From: Saprospiraceae bacterium
GTDB lineage: Bacteria > Bacteroidota > Bacteroidia > Chitinophagales > Saprospiraceae
DNA length: 64,000 nucleotides
Direction of reading: 5' to 3'
Assembly: GCA_016711125.1 (NCBI GenBank)
Contig: JADJTQ010000001.1
Span: 1,302,001 to 1,366,000, forward strand
Under the pieces are notes generated by a model that saw only the letters and a program-made list of their open reading frames with translations, was not told where the DNA came from and ran no database searches. Positions 7,060-15,868 of the stretch are shown here, one piece after another. Both the position numbers and the translations under genes were made by a program. Each line of letters begins with the position of its first letter. The stretch's first letter is position 1.

Positions 7060-8757
7060 CTAAATCTCCTCTTTCTTCAATTGCTCAATAGCATGGTTTG
7101 CGGCTCTTGCGGTCATGGCCATAAATGTCAATGAAGGGTTTTGTGTCGAGACGGATGTCATACAAGCACCGTCTGTTACAAAAACATTCGGACAAGCATG
7201 TATTTGGTGCCATTTGTTTAGCATCGATGTCTTCGGATCAGAGCCCATCCTGACACCACCCATTTCATGTATGTCCAGACCTGGAGCTTGTTTGCTATCC
7301 CGGGTGCTGATGTTGGTGAATCCTGCTTTTTCAAACATCTCGGTATATTGTTCAAAAAAATCCTGGATCATTTTTTCATCATTTTCATCATAATCCATGG
7401 AAATGTTTAAAAGAGGTATTCCCCATTCATCCTTTTTTTCCTGATCAAGCCATACCCGACTGTTTTCCTTTGGAATGGTCTCACCCATCATACCAGAACC
7501 CACCCTCCAGCCACCATATTCTTTATCGTCTAATAGATGGTCTGTCAAAGTCTGACCAAAACCATCACTATTTGTTTGCTTGCCTCTATAAGCTCCAAAG
7601 GTACAAGCGTAGCCCCGAAGAAAATCGGTCTCTTGACGATATACGTTTCTGAATCTGGGTACATAGGCTGATGTAGGGCGCCCACCTTCGGGAGCAAACT
7701 CTTTATGGCCGGGATGCTCGGCAGATATGCGAGCTCGATAATTGTGAAAGGCCACATATTTGCCTAAGAGATCATGATCATTACCCAGACCATTTGGAAA
7801 ACGGTCCGATAATGAATTCAATAAGATTAAATTGGAGTTAAGTGTTCCGGCATTGACAAAAATCACCTTGGCAAAATACTCGGTTGTTTCTTTTGTCAGG
7901 CGGTCTACTACCCGAACGCCGGTGGCTTTGCCGCTTTTTTCATCAAAAATAATTGAATGGACGACTGCATCGGCCCGCAGGGTTAGATTTCCGGTTTTTT
8001 CGGCCCAGGGGATCAAGGTTGAATTCGAATTAAAATATCCTCCAAATGGGCAGCCACGCTGGCAAATGTTTCTGCCCTGACAGAGACCGCGCCCTTGTTT
8101 CTGAAAGATCTCTTTCATTTCCGTGATATGTGCACAGCGGGCATAAATGACATGCCGGTCTTTATAATTTTCTTTAATGGACGTCTGGAAATGTTGCTCC
8201 ACACAATTGAGATCCCATGCTTTTAAAAACTCCCCATCCGGCAAAGTATCAACGCCATCTTTATTACCTGAAATTCCAACAAACGCCTCGACGTGAGAAT
8301 ACCATGGGGCCAGATCTTCATAGCGAATAGGCCAATCAACTGCAAAACCATCGCGGGCAGGACCTTCAAAATCATAATTGCTCCATCGTTGGGTCTGTCG
8401 TGCCCACATAATTGAACGACCACCCACCTGGTATCCTCTGATCCAGTCAAACGGCTTGGGTTGTCCATATGGATGTTCGGTATCTTTTACAAAAAAATGC
8501 ATCGCATCTTCTCTAAATGCATAACAGCGGCTGATTACGGGATTTGCCTCTTCCACTTCGATCGGTATTCTTCCCCGGTGTTTAAATTCCCATGGTAACA
8601 TATTGGTCGTTGGGTAGTCTGTAATATGTTTGACATCCCGGCCCCTTTCCAGGATCAATGTTTTAAGGCCATGATCGCAAAATTCTTTGGCTGCCCATCC
8701 TCCTGACATACCTGCACCAATTACAATGGCATCAAATGTGTGTGAATTATCGTTCAA
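7060..8757 (-). CDS. GMC family FAD-dependent oxidoreductase
   Basis: This 565-residue flavoprotein oxidises an alcohol or sugar; the substrate cannot be read from sequence. The N-terminal Rossmann fold carries the FAD motif IGAGMSGG (residues about 13-20) and an acidic end of strand two (LILERG). The C-terminal GMC domain has HEMGGVRMG and the final NPSLTFMAMTARAANHAI segment that contacts the flavin. It has no signal peptide. The gene upstream in the same direction (20-bp gap) encodes a gluconate-dehydrogenase subunit 3-like protein that carries an export signal, so the pair probably forms a periplasmic or membrane-associated dehydrogenase in which the flavoprotein is exported together with its partner. 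Confidence 0.92.
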   Translation of the reverse strand: MNDNSHTFDAIVIGAGMSGGWAAKEFCDHGLKTLILERGRDVKHITDYPTTNMLPWEFKHRGRIPIEVEEANPVISRCYAFREDAMHFFVKDTEHPYGQPKPFDWIRGYQVGGRSIMWARQTQRWSNYDFEGPARDGFAVDWPIRYEDLAPWYSHVEAFVGISGNKDGVDTLPDGEFLKAWDLNCVEQHFQTSIKENYKDRHVIYARCAHITEMKEIFQKQGRGLCQGRNICQRGCPFGGYFNSNSTLIPWAEKTGNLTLRADAVVHSIIFDEKSGKATGVRVVDRLTKETTEYFAKVIFVNAGTLNSNLILLNSLSDRFPNGLGNDHDLLGKYVAFHNYRARISAEHPGHKEFAPEGGRPTSAYVPRFRNVYRQETDFLRGYACTFGAYRGKQTNSDGFGQTLTDHLLDDKEYGGWRVGSGMMGETIPKENSRVWLDQEKKDEWGIPLLNISMDYDENDEKMIQDFFEQYTEMFEKAGFTNISTRDSKQAPGLDIHEMGGVRMGSDPKTSMLNKWHQIHACPNVFVTDGACMTSVSTQNPSLTFMAMTARAANHAIEQLKKEEI

Positions 8758-8777
8758 GGTATTTTAGATTTAGATTT

Positions 8778-9290
8778 TCAAATTTTAGCACAACCGATAT
8801 ATCTGCCGGGTACAAACTCATATTCCATTTCTTCCGTCATGAATTTTTCACTACCGGTAAAATGTTGAACGGCCAGGCTCTTGGTGATTCGGGCAAACCG
8901 GGAGAGATTTTCGTTGCTCTCTTTGCTGTCTTCAATGTGACTGAAGATTTCATCCAATTTTTCATTGGATAATTTATCCAGTGATTTTAGTTTATTCTCG
9001 CTCAAATAAGTCTCAAATTCTTTCAAGCCCTCCAGATATTGCCCTATCTCTTGAGTAGATGTACAGTCATTTAAAATGGTAAGAATAAAAGTTGACCTTG
9101 GCTCCGGAGTGGGATATAAGGTATGGTCTACCGGTAAAATAGCCTCAGTAAATTGCTTAAAAATCCCGTATTGTTTTCTTTCTAAGAGTACCCTGGCATA
9201 AGTGGGTACGTCTTCCAGGTTGCATGCAGGATAAAGGGCGAGACCTACTCCCATGATACTCAATTGCTGAATGGCTTGTCTTCTGTTCAT
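8778..9290 (-). CDS. Gluconate 2-dehydrogenase subunit 3 family protein
   Basis: This is a protein of about 170 residues matching the small subunit of membrane-bound gluconate/sugar dehydrogenases. The start MNRRQAIQQL has a twin arginine followed by a hydrophobic stretch and ends near YPAC, so it is either a Tat signal or a lipoprotein signal. The mature part contains the family pattern QFTEAILPVDHTLYPTPEP. It sits immediately upstream of the GMC flavoprotein on the same strand, which is the usual order. The frame also allows a start three codons earlier (9299). Its likely role is to assemble and export the flavoprotein. Confidence 0.85.
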   Translation of the reverse strand: MNRRQAIQQLSIMGVGLALYPACNLEDVPTYARVLLERKQYGIFKQFTEAILPVDHTLYPTPEPRSTFILTILNDCTSTQEIGQYLEGLKEFETYLSENKLKSLDKLSNEKLDEIFSHIEDSKESNENLSRFARITKSLAVQHFTGSEKFMTEEMEYEFVPGRYIGCAKI

Positions 9291-9659
9291 TTTTATCATT
9301 AAAGTATTAGTGGCTATCGATTCGGGTTTTGGTCCTTTATTGATACTCTTGATTATTCGTGCTTAAATTTAGAACAATTGCTGGTTAATTTATTCGGTGA
9401 CGCCACATTAGAGGACTCACTGCCTCTAAAAGGGAGACTCGCTATCTACGAGTAGTGTGGTAAAACACCACCAACCATCGGAGAATAATCGGCCGTCAAT
9501 TGCCATTGAAGAATTGCTTCGGGTTAACGGATTCTCAGAATCCTGACATATTCATTTCTCCATCGCATAGGTATATTCGGAAAAGATATCGGATAACTTC
9601 ACGCTCCAGCAGCCATACTTCCTTCACCAATCAGAGACGGCAATTTCATTTTCTCGGCT
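9291..9659. other. Intergenic region without recognisable gene
   Basis: This stretch upstream of the dehydrogenase pair contains no protein-like frame on either strand. It leads into a decayed gene (9660-9966) and a repeat-rich block. I see no clear promoter for the minus-strand genes. Confidence 0.4.
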
Positions 9660-9966
9660 GAGTAGCCCACTGTATCAGGTTTTCATCTGTGTATCCTCTT
9701 CAGGAATGAAACGAAACAGCTCCGATGAAGAATGGGTTCAGCAACAACCCTGCCGGTGCTTATGCTTCGCCCTAAAGCTTCCTTTAGCTGGCCACCGCAG
9801 CTACTTGAGCGGTGGGAACCTCATCTCCGTTGGTTCCAGCGGCCTTGACTGGTCTTGTACCATAGACTACACTACAGCACGCCTCTTGCTCTTCGGCAGT
9901 GGCTATCTCGCCCTGGAGAGCGGTGTCCATGCTGGCGGCTTTTCTGTTCACTGCATAAAGGATTGA
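9660..9966 (+). pseudogene. Decayed fragment of a Fibrobacter-type major paralogous domain (FISUMP) protein
   Basis: The last 70 or so codons read LPLAGHRSYLSGG, then VGSSGLDWSCTIDYTTARLL, and finish GGFSVHCIKD with a stop at 9964-9966. This follows the family pattern of LPLAGYR, a glycine-rich strand, WSS, and a closing GFSVRCIKD. Upstream pieces of the same family occur in shifted frames: GFH near 9683, and SSDEEW near 9720 followed by a deletion. The fragment has no start and no signal peptide. I read it as the 3' remnant of a secreted surface protein gene broken by several indels and an internal deletion. Confidence 0.6.
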
Positions 9967-10000
9967 GTGGAGATTAAAACGGAAGATTCTATCAAAACAA

Positions 10001-10182
10001 CGGATGTAGGTCCGCGGCTCCCGTCTGCTTGCCGATATGTTTGGGATAAAAATGGAGAGAGGAGCATCTATATGCTCCGGCTTGAAAAGGCATTTATTCG
10101 TATAGGAACCCCGCGGATGGGGATCCGCGGCTCTCGTTTAGTAACCAAATACTTGGGATAAATAGAGAGAGAGGTGTAGATT
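10001..10182. repeat. Pair of about 70-bp imperfect direct repeats
   Basis: Copy one starts at 10001 (CGGATGTAGGTCCGCGGCTC) and copy two at 10114 (CGGATGGGGATCCGCGGCTC). Both continue through TTGGGATAAA and GAGAGAG blocks, so the similarity extends for about 70 bp with small indels. No gene is present. The first part of each copy has the same style as the REP-like core nearby. Confidence 0.6.
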
Positions 10183-10224
10183 GCCATCGAAAAGTATGCC
10201 ACCGGACACCTACCTTTGGTAACC

Positions 10225-10302
10225 ACCGGAATAGATCCAGCGCTATGAATGATTGCAAAATGTGTGATTTATACAATCCCGCCGTAGTAGATCTGGCGCT
10301 AC
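10225..10302. repeat. REP-like repeats, cluster 2
   Basis: Two units, 10225-10254 and 10280-10302, match the 6.6-kb cluster. The first aligns over 30 bp with 6754-6783, including the trailing AATGATT. The second carries CGCCGTAGTAGATCTGGCGC followed by TAC and could form a stem. Confidence 0.55.
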
Positions 10303-10307
10303 TTTTT

Positions 10308-10356
10308 GACTTCCGCGTCCCGTCTCCCGTCTTCGGTCTTCCGACTTCCGGCTCTT
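10308..10356. repeat. Tandem heptamer array (GACTTCC type)
   Basis: Seven consecutive 7-bp units can be read: GACTTCC, GCGTCCC, GTCTCCC, GTCTTCG, GTCTTCC, GACTTCC, GGCTCTT. The array sits just before the promoter of the HAD hydrolase gene. Confidence 0.6.
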
Positions 10357-10366
10357 CAGTTCTGTG

Positions 10367-10374
10367 TATCTTTG
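10367..10374 (+). promoter_or_regulatory. -7 element upstream of the HAD gene
   Basis: TATCTTTG followed by C fits the extended TAnnTTTGC pattern and is 32 bp before the ATG at 10407. No -33 box is evident; the preceding heptamer array occupies that position. Confidence 0.45.
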
Positions 10375-10406
10375 CTTTTTCATTTCATGATTGAGACAAC
10401 GTCTTC

Positions 10407-11150
10407 ATGCCGATTAAATATATTTTTTTTGACTGCTTCAATACACTGATTGATGATTTTGATGAGTATGGTGATGAATCTGGCATGCGACCACTGGCTC
10501 ATATCCCGGTAAAACATGGTCTATATGATGTCGAGCACGAATTTCACGACGATTATCTGGCCTGGAGGAGAAACTATTGGTCCAATGGAAATTGTGATGA
10601 AGTCCTTTTGAGAGACCGGTTAAATCATATTTTTTTAGAGCAGATGAATCGCAATAGAAAAGATGTCAATTTAACACTGGTGGTCGAGGAGATGTTGACA
10701 CTATTTCATGAGATATTTCCAACCACGATTCGAACCTCGAATAAAGTACGAGCAGTGTTGGATAATCTAAAGGACCGTATTCCGATGTCGGTGGTGTCAA
10801 ATTTCTTCTTACCGGATTATCCGGAATATCTTCTGGCGCAACACGATCTCCATCATTACTTTGAATTTATTATCGACAGCGCCCAATTAATGGTGAAAAA
10901 ACCGGGTAAAGAAATATATAACCATGTCTTAGCAAAAGCAGGCATAAAAAAGGGAGATATTTCGCAGGTGCTCTTTATTGGAGATAATCTGAAGAATGAT
11001 GTATTGACACCTATGGAGATTGGTATGCAGGCATGGTATTTTGATCGCTCCGAAGAGAGACCATCAGCACAGGCTCCCGGGCATATTAAATCGTTTAAAA
11101 ATTGGGATATACTTTCTCTGCTTTTTAAGCAGGAGTTTTCAAGAGTTTAG
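10407..11150 (+). CDS. HAD superfamily hydrolase
   Basis: This is a 247-residue cytoplasmic hydrolase of the haloacid-dehalogenase superfamily, probably a small-molecule phosphatase. Motif I is FFDCFNTLI near residue 7, with the nucleophilic Asp but no second acid, as in the dehalogenase and YjjG-like branches. Motif II is VVSNFF (about residues 131-136), motif III is the lysine in KKPGKEIY, and motif IV is FIGDNLKNDV. A helical cap lies between motifs I and II. The substrate is unknown. The gene stands alone, with a promoter element upstream. Confidence 0.88.
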   Translation: MPIKYIFFDCFNTLIDDFDEYGDESGMRPLAHIPVKHGLYDVEHEFHDDYLAWRRNYWSNGNCDEVLLRDRLNHIFLEQMNRNRKDVNLTLVVEEMLTLFHEIFPTTIRTSNKVRAVLDNLKDRIPMSVVSNFFLPDYPEYLLAQHDLHHYFEFIIDSAQLMVKKPGKEIYNHVLAKAGIKKGDISQVLFIGDNLKNDVLTPMEIGMQAWYFDRSEERPSAQAPGHIKSFKNWDILSLLFKQEFSRV

Positions 11151-11239
11151 TAATGGAAGCGCAGAATCCGTTAGATTTGACTAGTACGATTTCGGGTTTC
11201 GGAATCTCTCTACATCGCTCGTTTGGGGAATCCCCGTGG

Positions 11240-12027
11240 TCACTTAACCACTACGTTCTCAGTCGCAATTAACGAGAGACTATCCAGCGCTCCTGTTTCG
11301 AATAAACTATCGAAATTAAGGATGTAGAGGGTCTCAGGGTCTGTTTTGTAGTTTACATAATCGGCAAACAGGATCCCTCCGACCTCCCGACGATTAATCG
11401 CTCTGCGAAATCGTGAGCCACCTCCATCGGTTTGATAATTATAGGCTAAATAATCAGGGTATGGTTGTCTCGGTGAAACCAATAGACAAATTCATCTTGA
11501 AATTCTGCACCACCACCTTCTTCTTGAAAATGCACTTTGACTTTTTGGTATGGTTGATTATGGATTGTAGCCTCTCCAATATATTCTGATAGTACGGCAG
11601 GGTCATTTAGAAAGTAGGGTAAAAGAGCAAAATAAATGACAGAATTGACCGAATTGCTGAAGGCATTTTTTCGCTCCTCGGTAATTTCTGACGGTTTCCC
11701 ATCAATGTTTCGGACCAGCCCTTCATTAGTTAGCACATCACGTATAAGCTGTCCGGTGCTATCTGTAAAAATACGTTCGTAGCTGTATATTCCCTGATCA
11801 CGTTTCGAGCTATAGTGAACATCCCGAAAGTCAAACTCGATGTCATGAGTCTGATAGTGCTCACCACCATGCACCTCAATGGCCTTTGTGATGATGTCCC
11901 ATGACTTTTGATCACCCTTGTTTTTAGGCAGGTTATCCGGTGTTTTTGTCTGTTGTTGACAACTTGTACAGAGTAAAGTAGCCACTAAGAACGGTATTAG
12001 TTTGGTCGTACATTGTTGCTTTATCAT
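11240..12027 (-). CDS. DUF6503-like lipoprotein (frameshifted)
   Basis: This is a predicted outer-surface or periplasmic lipoprotein of unknown function. The ATG at 12027 begins a lipoprotein signal ending at LLCTSC. The body contains the family-like blocks DFRDVHYSSKRDQGIYSYER, SVNSVIYFALLPYFLNDPAV and EEGGGAEFQDEFVYWFHRDN. The first frame stops at 11446, but the continuation (PDYLAYNYQTDGGGSRFR and on to 11240) is in the next frame, exactly where the family pattern requires it. One extra C in the CCC run (11457-11459, minus-strand reading) would restore the frame. I treat it as one gene with a likely sequence error. A longer start at 12114 would bury the lipoprotein signal, so I reject it. 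Confidence 0.75.
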
Positions 12028-12226
12028 ATCACAATTTTCGTCTTCAATTTTTAGGATTGCATCATTTTCTGCAAGAGGATGTTCCAACTTGGAATGAAGA
12101 GATTTTTTATCCATAACGATTGAATCCTGATAAGGTTGTAATTTAGATGCAATTGATCCTGAGTGATCCGGATTGCAGATATGAATGGTGATTTTAGTTG
12201 GTTTGATTGTTATGGTGTCCTTTTTA

Positions 12227-12958
12227 CTATCGACTTAGGATTTTGCTCCAGTCCACTTTTCTGATATTCAGGATCTTAGTAGTGTCTCGAGGCAACTCGG
12301 GGTATTCGTATTCAACAAGAGACAGCGAGTCAGAGCTGATGTTAAAGTATGTTTCGTGTTCTGCTAAATATCTTCGGATGTGCTCACAACTGATTCTTAA
12401 TCTTTCATGATCAGTGGTCTTTTGCTCGATTTTACCCAATACGAGAAAGAAATCATTGTCCTGATATCCATCGATATTCCACTTATGACAAAGATTGATC
12501 GACTTAAATTGATTTCTAAGGTTCACCAGGGCATCACTATAGCGGGCTGACTCTCCAATTTTCATGATTGGCCATCCATTGATTACGGCTCGATTACTCT
12601 GGATAGAGAATGACCTTTCAAAGGGAATGGTACCCCGACTTCTAAACCCATAGTCTACTTCTTGTTGGTAGCCTCCTATCTTCATTAAAAAAGAACTCAT
12701 TTTTTCCCGAAAGAAATCCCTGAGTAATTCTGTATTGATTGGTTTTGCCTTGCCTTCATTTTCCATACACCACTTACTGAAGTGCTGTCCATCCATTAAA
12801 ATAGTTTCTATTCCGATGATGGTGCCATGAACCTGCTCAAGTTGATATGGTTTGAATGCTTCACCGAAATGATCCAATAAAATATGCTGAAGTTGAACAA
12901 TCAAATTGACCAGAACCGCGGGTTTTGATTCGTATTGACTCACTAATGAGATTGGCAT
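12227..12958 (-). CDS. Hypothetical protein, possibly 2H-phosphoesterase-like
   Basis: This 243-residue soluble protein has no signal or membrane segment. The only suggestive motif is VHGTIIGIE near residue 44, which resembles the first HxT of the 2H phosphoesterase fold, and a later hydrophobic strand (DNDFFLVLGKI, around residues 170-180) could occupy the second position, but it lacks the second histidine. So a catalytic assignment is not supported. It lies between the DUF6503 gene and the sodium symporter gene, same strand, with gaps of about 110-200 bp. Confidence 0.55.
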   Translation of the reverse strand: MPISLVSQYESKPAVLVNLIVQLQHILLDHFGEAFKPYQLEQVHGTIIGIETILMDGQHFSKWCMENEGKAKPINTELLRDFFREKMSSFLMKIGGYQQEVDYGFRSRGTIPFERSFSIQSNRAVINGWPIMKIGESARYSDALVNLRNQFKSINLCHKWNIDGYQDNDFFLVLGKIEQKTTDHERLRISCEHIRRYLAEHETYFNISSDSLSLVEYEYPELPRDTTKILNIRKVDWSKILSR

Positions 12959-13066
12959 AGTCGGTAAGTGAAATCAGAAAAAGAAACTGAGTGCATATCG
13001 AAATAAATCATTTAAATTATCTATGAGCATGGATTATTTGAGGATTGATCAGAAATGGATAACCAA

Positions 13067-14515
13067 TCAGGCATCCATCTCCATCTCTTTTCTCTCAGCA
13101 GTTAAGACCATTAACGCATCTTCAGACGAGATTTTGTTAATAGGAAAAACCAGGCTCACTGTGATTCCGGAAACGGTGGCAACAATGATGGCCGGAATAA
13201 CCGGATTGCCCCAATATGCGCTCCATGACTCCACCTGTATAGTGATGATTGACGTAACTGCTCCTCCCACCAACGAGGCGATCCCTCCTTGCCAATTGGC
13301 TCGTCTCCAGTATTTGCCCATAATGCTACATACAAATAATCCACTCATAATGATCGAGATCATAAATTGAATATAATTAATAATGTCGGTGGCATAAAGT
13401 GAAAACAGAAGCGCGGCAGCATTAATAAATACGAGACCTATTCTGGAGTAACGCAAAGTGTTTTCTTTTGCAGGCATCTTGCCGGTAAAAAGCGAATAAA
13501 GATCTCTCAGGAAAATGGAAATGGCGGCAATGGCATCTGAGCTGGCAGAAGACATCGTTGCACTTAAACCTGCGATCAATACGATCATGCCGATGGCTGC
13601 AGGTAGCACTTCGGTAGCCATATAAGGGAAGGCAAAATTTGAGTTATCGAGATCTGGATTGAGTTGGTATGCACTCATCCCAATCAATGCAGGAAGGAAT
13701 GAAAACATTAAATACACGGTGCCGCTTGAAAAAAAACTCTTTTTAACCGTGCTGATGTCTTTAGAAGAATATATGCGCTGGCGATACGCTGGTGTAGCTA
13801 ACACCCCAACAAAGATTACGAGAGCTAGTGAGATCGAGGGGACTAATTGGCTTCCCTGCAAGAAAGAAAAAGGATCAGTAGGATGGGCGGCATTTAATCC
13901 AGCTATTCCTCCAACCTTGACAAGGGAAATGACAGCCATCAAAATAAATCCAAAAAATAAGACAACGGCCTGAATCGTATCGGTCCATACGACTGCCAGA
14001 TAACCACCAATTACGACATAGATAGAAAAAGCAACTGCGATAATCACTTTGGCTGCCAGTAGGTCAACTCCCGCTATCCATGACAAGTAAAGACCACCTC
14101 CCAGAATATGTGCACCTAACCATCCGATTTCAGCAAAGAAAATAAGTACGGCAACAAATGATTTTATTTTTTTATTGGCACCATAGTAAAAGGATATTTC
14201 CTCTGAAAAAGTCATGAAGTTGTATTTCCTGACCTCTCCAAAAAGATAAGCAAGTAGTAAAATACCAGCAGCACCTCCCACACCATAAAGTGAGCCTGCC
14301 CATCCATCAGCGTATCCTTTGCCAATGGCTCCCATACTGGATCCCGTGCCTACCATGGTGGCTATAGTGGTCCCAAACATTAAAAAAAATGGAATCTTCC
14401 GGTCGCCGAGTAAAAAATCTTCACCTGATTTTTGATTGCGACTCAAAAAACTACTCAAGACGATCATGCCCAGGATGTACAAAGAGAATATGATGAGAAA
14501 AAGTCCGGTATTCAT
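13067..14515 (-). CDS. Sodium:solute symporter (SSF) family transporter
   Basis: This inner-membrane protein of about 482 residues drives uptake of a solute with sodium. It shows around 13 hydrophobic segments, the SSF start (LYILGMIVLSSFLSR, then EDFLLGDRKIPFF), the GTGSSMGAIGKGYADG region and the AGLSATMSSASSDAIAAISI stretch, where the serine-rich segment is the usual sodium site. I chose the ATG at 14515, 26 bp after the stop of the upstream TIM-barrel gene; the longer frame starting at 14602 overlaps that gene and adds non-hydrophobic sequence. The pairing with a sugar-epimerase-like gene suggests the substrate is a sugar, inositol or related acid. Confidence 0.9.
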   Translation of the reverse strand: MNTGLFLIIFSLYILGMIVLSSFLSRNQKSGEDFLLGDRKIPFFLMFGTTIATMVGTGSSMGAIGKGYADGWAGSLYGVGGAAGILLLAYLFGEVRKYNFMTFSEEISFYYGANKKIKSFVAVLIFFAEIGWLGAHILGGGLYLSWIAGVDLLAAKVIIAVAFSIYVVIGGYLAVVWTDTIQAVVLFFGFILMAVISLVKVGGIAGLNAAHPTDPFSFLQGSQLVPSISLALVIFVGVLATPAYRQRIYSSKDISTVKKSFFSSGTVYLMFSFLPALIGMSAYQLNPDLDNSNFAFPYMATEVLPAAIGMIVLIAGLSATMSSASSDAIAAISIFLRDLYSLFTGKMPAKENTLRYSRIGLVFINAAALLFSLYATDIINYIQFMISIIMSGLFVCSIMGKYWRRANWQGGIASLVGGAVTSIITIQVESWSAYWGNPVIPAIIVATVSGITVSLVFPINKISSEDALMVLTAERKEMEMDA

Positions 14516-14540
14516 TAAGGTTTTTTTCCTGAAGGTTTGT

Positions 14541-15464
14541 TTAATTCGGTTGTAAGGGCCAATGGCTATTGATGAATAAAGCGGTGTTTGTATAAGCATC
14601 ATCGAGATTACTTATTTCCGATTCATCGCCACCAATGTCTATACCAATAGGTCCATCGTATTTGAAATGAGCAAGATCCCGGAAAAATTGTGACCAATTG
14701 ATGATTCCCAGACCGGGTTCGAGGTGTTCGTTTTTCATGCCTCGATTATCAGATAAATGAATGTATTTGATGAATGGGGCTAATTGCTGGATCGCTAACG
14801 ATAAATTGCATTTTAAAGCGATTAAATTCGCGGTATCAAAATTATATCCCAAATTATCCCGGTTTACTGCGCCTGCAAAATGTAGAAAAGCTTCAGGAGT
14901 AGCGGCAAGAACCCCAAATGCAGGGTGCACCAAATAAGTGAGTTCGTATTCTGCCGCAATATCGCATACTTTTTGAAAAGTGTCAATCAAGGTGTTCCAA
15001 AATACAGGCCATTTAAAATCTGCTTTGACAGATGCCATGCTCAAGAGTTCATGTTCATAGTGCCGTGTTACCGGTATTTCTCTGGGAAAATGATAGGGAG
15101 GTAAGGGACCGTTATCCAGAATGAACCGCGCCCCTAATGAATGAGCCGTTTCACAACCTAGTCGAAAAAGGTCAAGTTGGTGGTCTCGTAAGGCCAAATC
15201 AGTGGATGATAAATGTGGTAATACCGTACAGAATACAGGAATTTGGAGATTTAGTCTTGCCATGTCTTTTTGGATTCCAGGGATTAGCTTGTGCATCTCC
15301 CGCAAATGGCTTTCTCTAATTCCCTCCAATTCAATCGATTGAAAATTTAAGGCTGCCATTTCTTCCAGATAAGTCATGGTCTTATCAGCAGGGGGAGGAT
15401 AACCATATTTAGTGATCGTATATAGATATGTACAAACTATGTTGGGTGAAAATGGATTAGACAT
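14541..15464 (-). CDS. Sugar phosphate isomerase/epimerase-like TIM-barrel protein
   Basis: This 307-residue cytoplasmic protein belongs to the xylose-isomerase-like TIM-barrel family (AP endonuclease 2 fold). Recognisable strand ends with metal ligands are ARFILDNG, YLVHPAFG, YNFDTANL, IKYIHLSDNRG and a closing PIGIDIGGDES. The His-Leu-Ser-Asp block and the Asp in YNFDTANL are typical metal-binding positions. It is followed 26 bp later by the sodium symporter, so the two probably form an operon for uptake and isomerisation of a polyol or sugar. The exact substrate is unknown. Confidence 0.85.
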   Translation of the reverse strand: MSNPFSPNIVCTYLYTITKYGYPPPADKTMTYLEEMAALNFQSIELEGIRESHLREMHKLIPGIQKDMARLNLQIPVFCTVLPHLSSTDLALRDHQLDLFRLGCETAHSLGARFILDNGPLPPYHFPREIPVTRHYEHELLSMASVKADFKWPVFWNTLIDTFQKVCDIAAEYELTYLVHPAFGVLAATPEAFLHFAGAVNRDNLGYNFDTANLIALKCNLSLAIQQLAPFIKYIHLSDNRGMKNEHLEPGLGIINWSQFFRDLAHFKYDGPIGIDIGGDESEISNLDDAYTNTALFINSHWPLQPN

Positions 15465-15491
15465 GGAGCTAATAATAGGAAATGTGCAGCG

Positions 15492-15868
15492 TTATTCCAG
15501 TTTTTTCGACGCTTTTCGCAAGTGATAGTCTTGGTATGAATAATCGGTCTTGACAAATAATTGTTTACCTGACTCATCGACCTGGTAACTGATGCACCCG
15601 ATTGGTAAAAGGGGTTCATCAATTTTCCGAAACTTCTCATTAATCACTAACATGTAGTGATACCCATGTTTGACTTCGTGGCCTTCATGTATAAAACTTT
15701 CGGTATTGAAGGTCTCGCAACCAGGTGTCGGCATTTAGGCCATTGGCAGGAGGTGACACCTTTTGCGAAAAAGGTGCTATTGATCCAGTCATCAGTGATA
15801 ATTCTTGATTTTCGGACCGAGTCTTGGGCATGGTCATTAGTTTCATTCCCGGCAGCTGTAAAAGTCAT
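15492..15868 (-). CDS. Small hypothetical protein coupled to the glycosyltransferase (frameshifted)
   Basis: The stop codon of the upstream glycosyltransferase gene overlaps an ATG (TAATG at 15866-15870), indicating translational coupling. The frame from this ATG runs about 45 codons (ending ...TSCQWPK). The next frame continues as MPTPGCETFN to a stop at 15492. Adding one A to the run at 15734-15736 (minus-strand reading) joins them into a hydrophilic protein of about 125 residues. I recognise no family. It contains several cysteines and no membrane segment. Confidence 0.5.

Noticed and set aside
9967..10276. Short open frames in the repeat block (64 and 60 codons)
   Set aside because: They are generated by the direct repeats at 10001 and 10114 and have no protein-like features.
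13023..13370. 115-codon frame on the plus strand
   Set aside because: It lies antisense to the end of the sodium symporter gene, which is clearly coding on the other strand.
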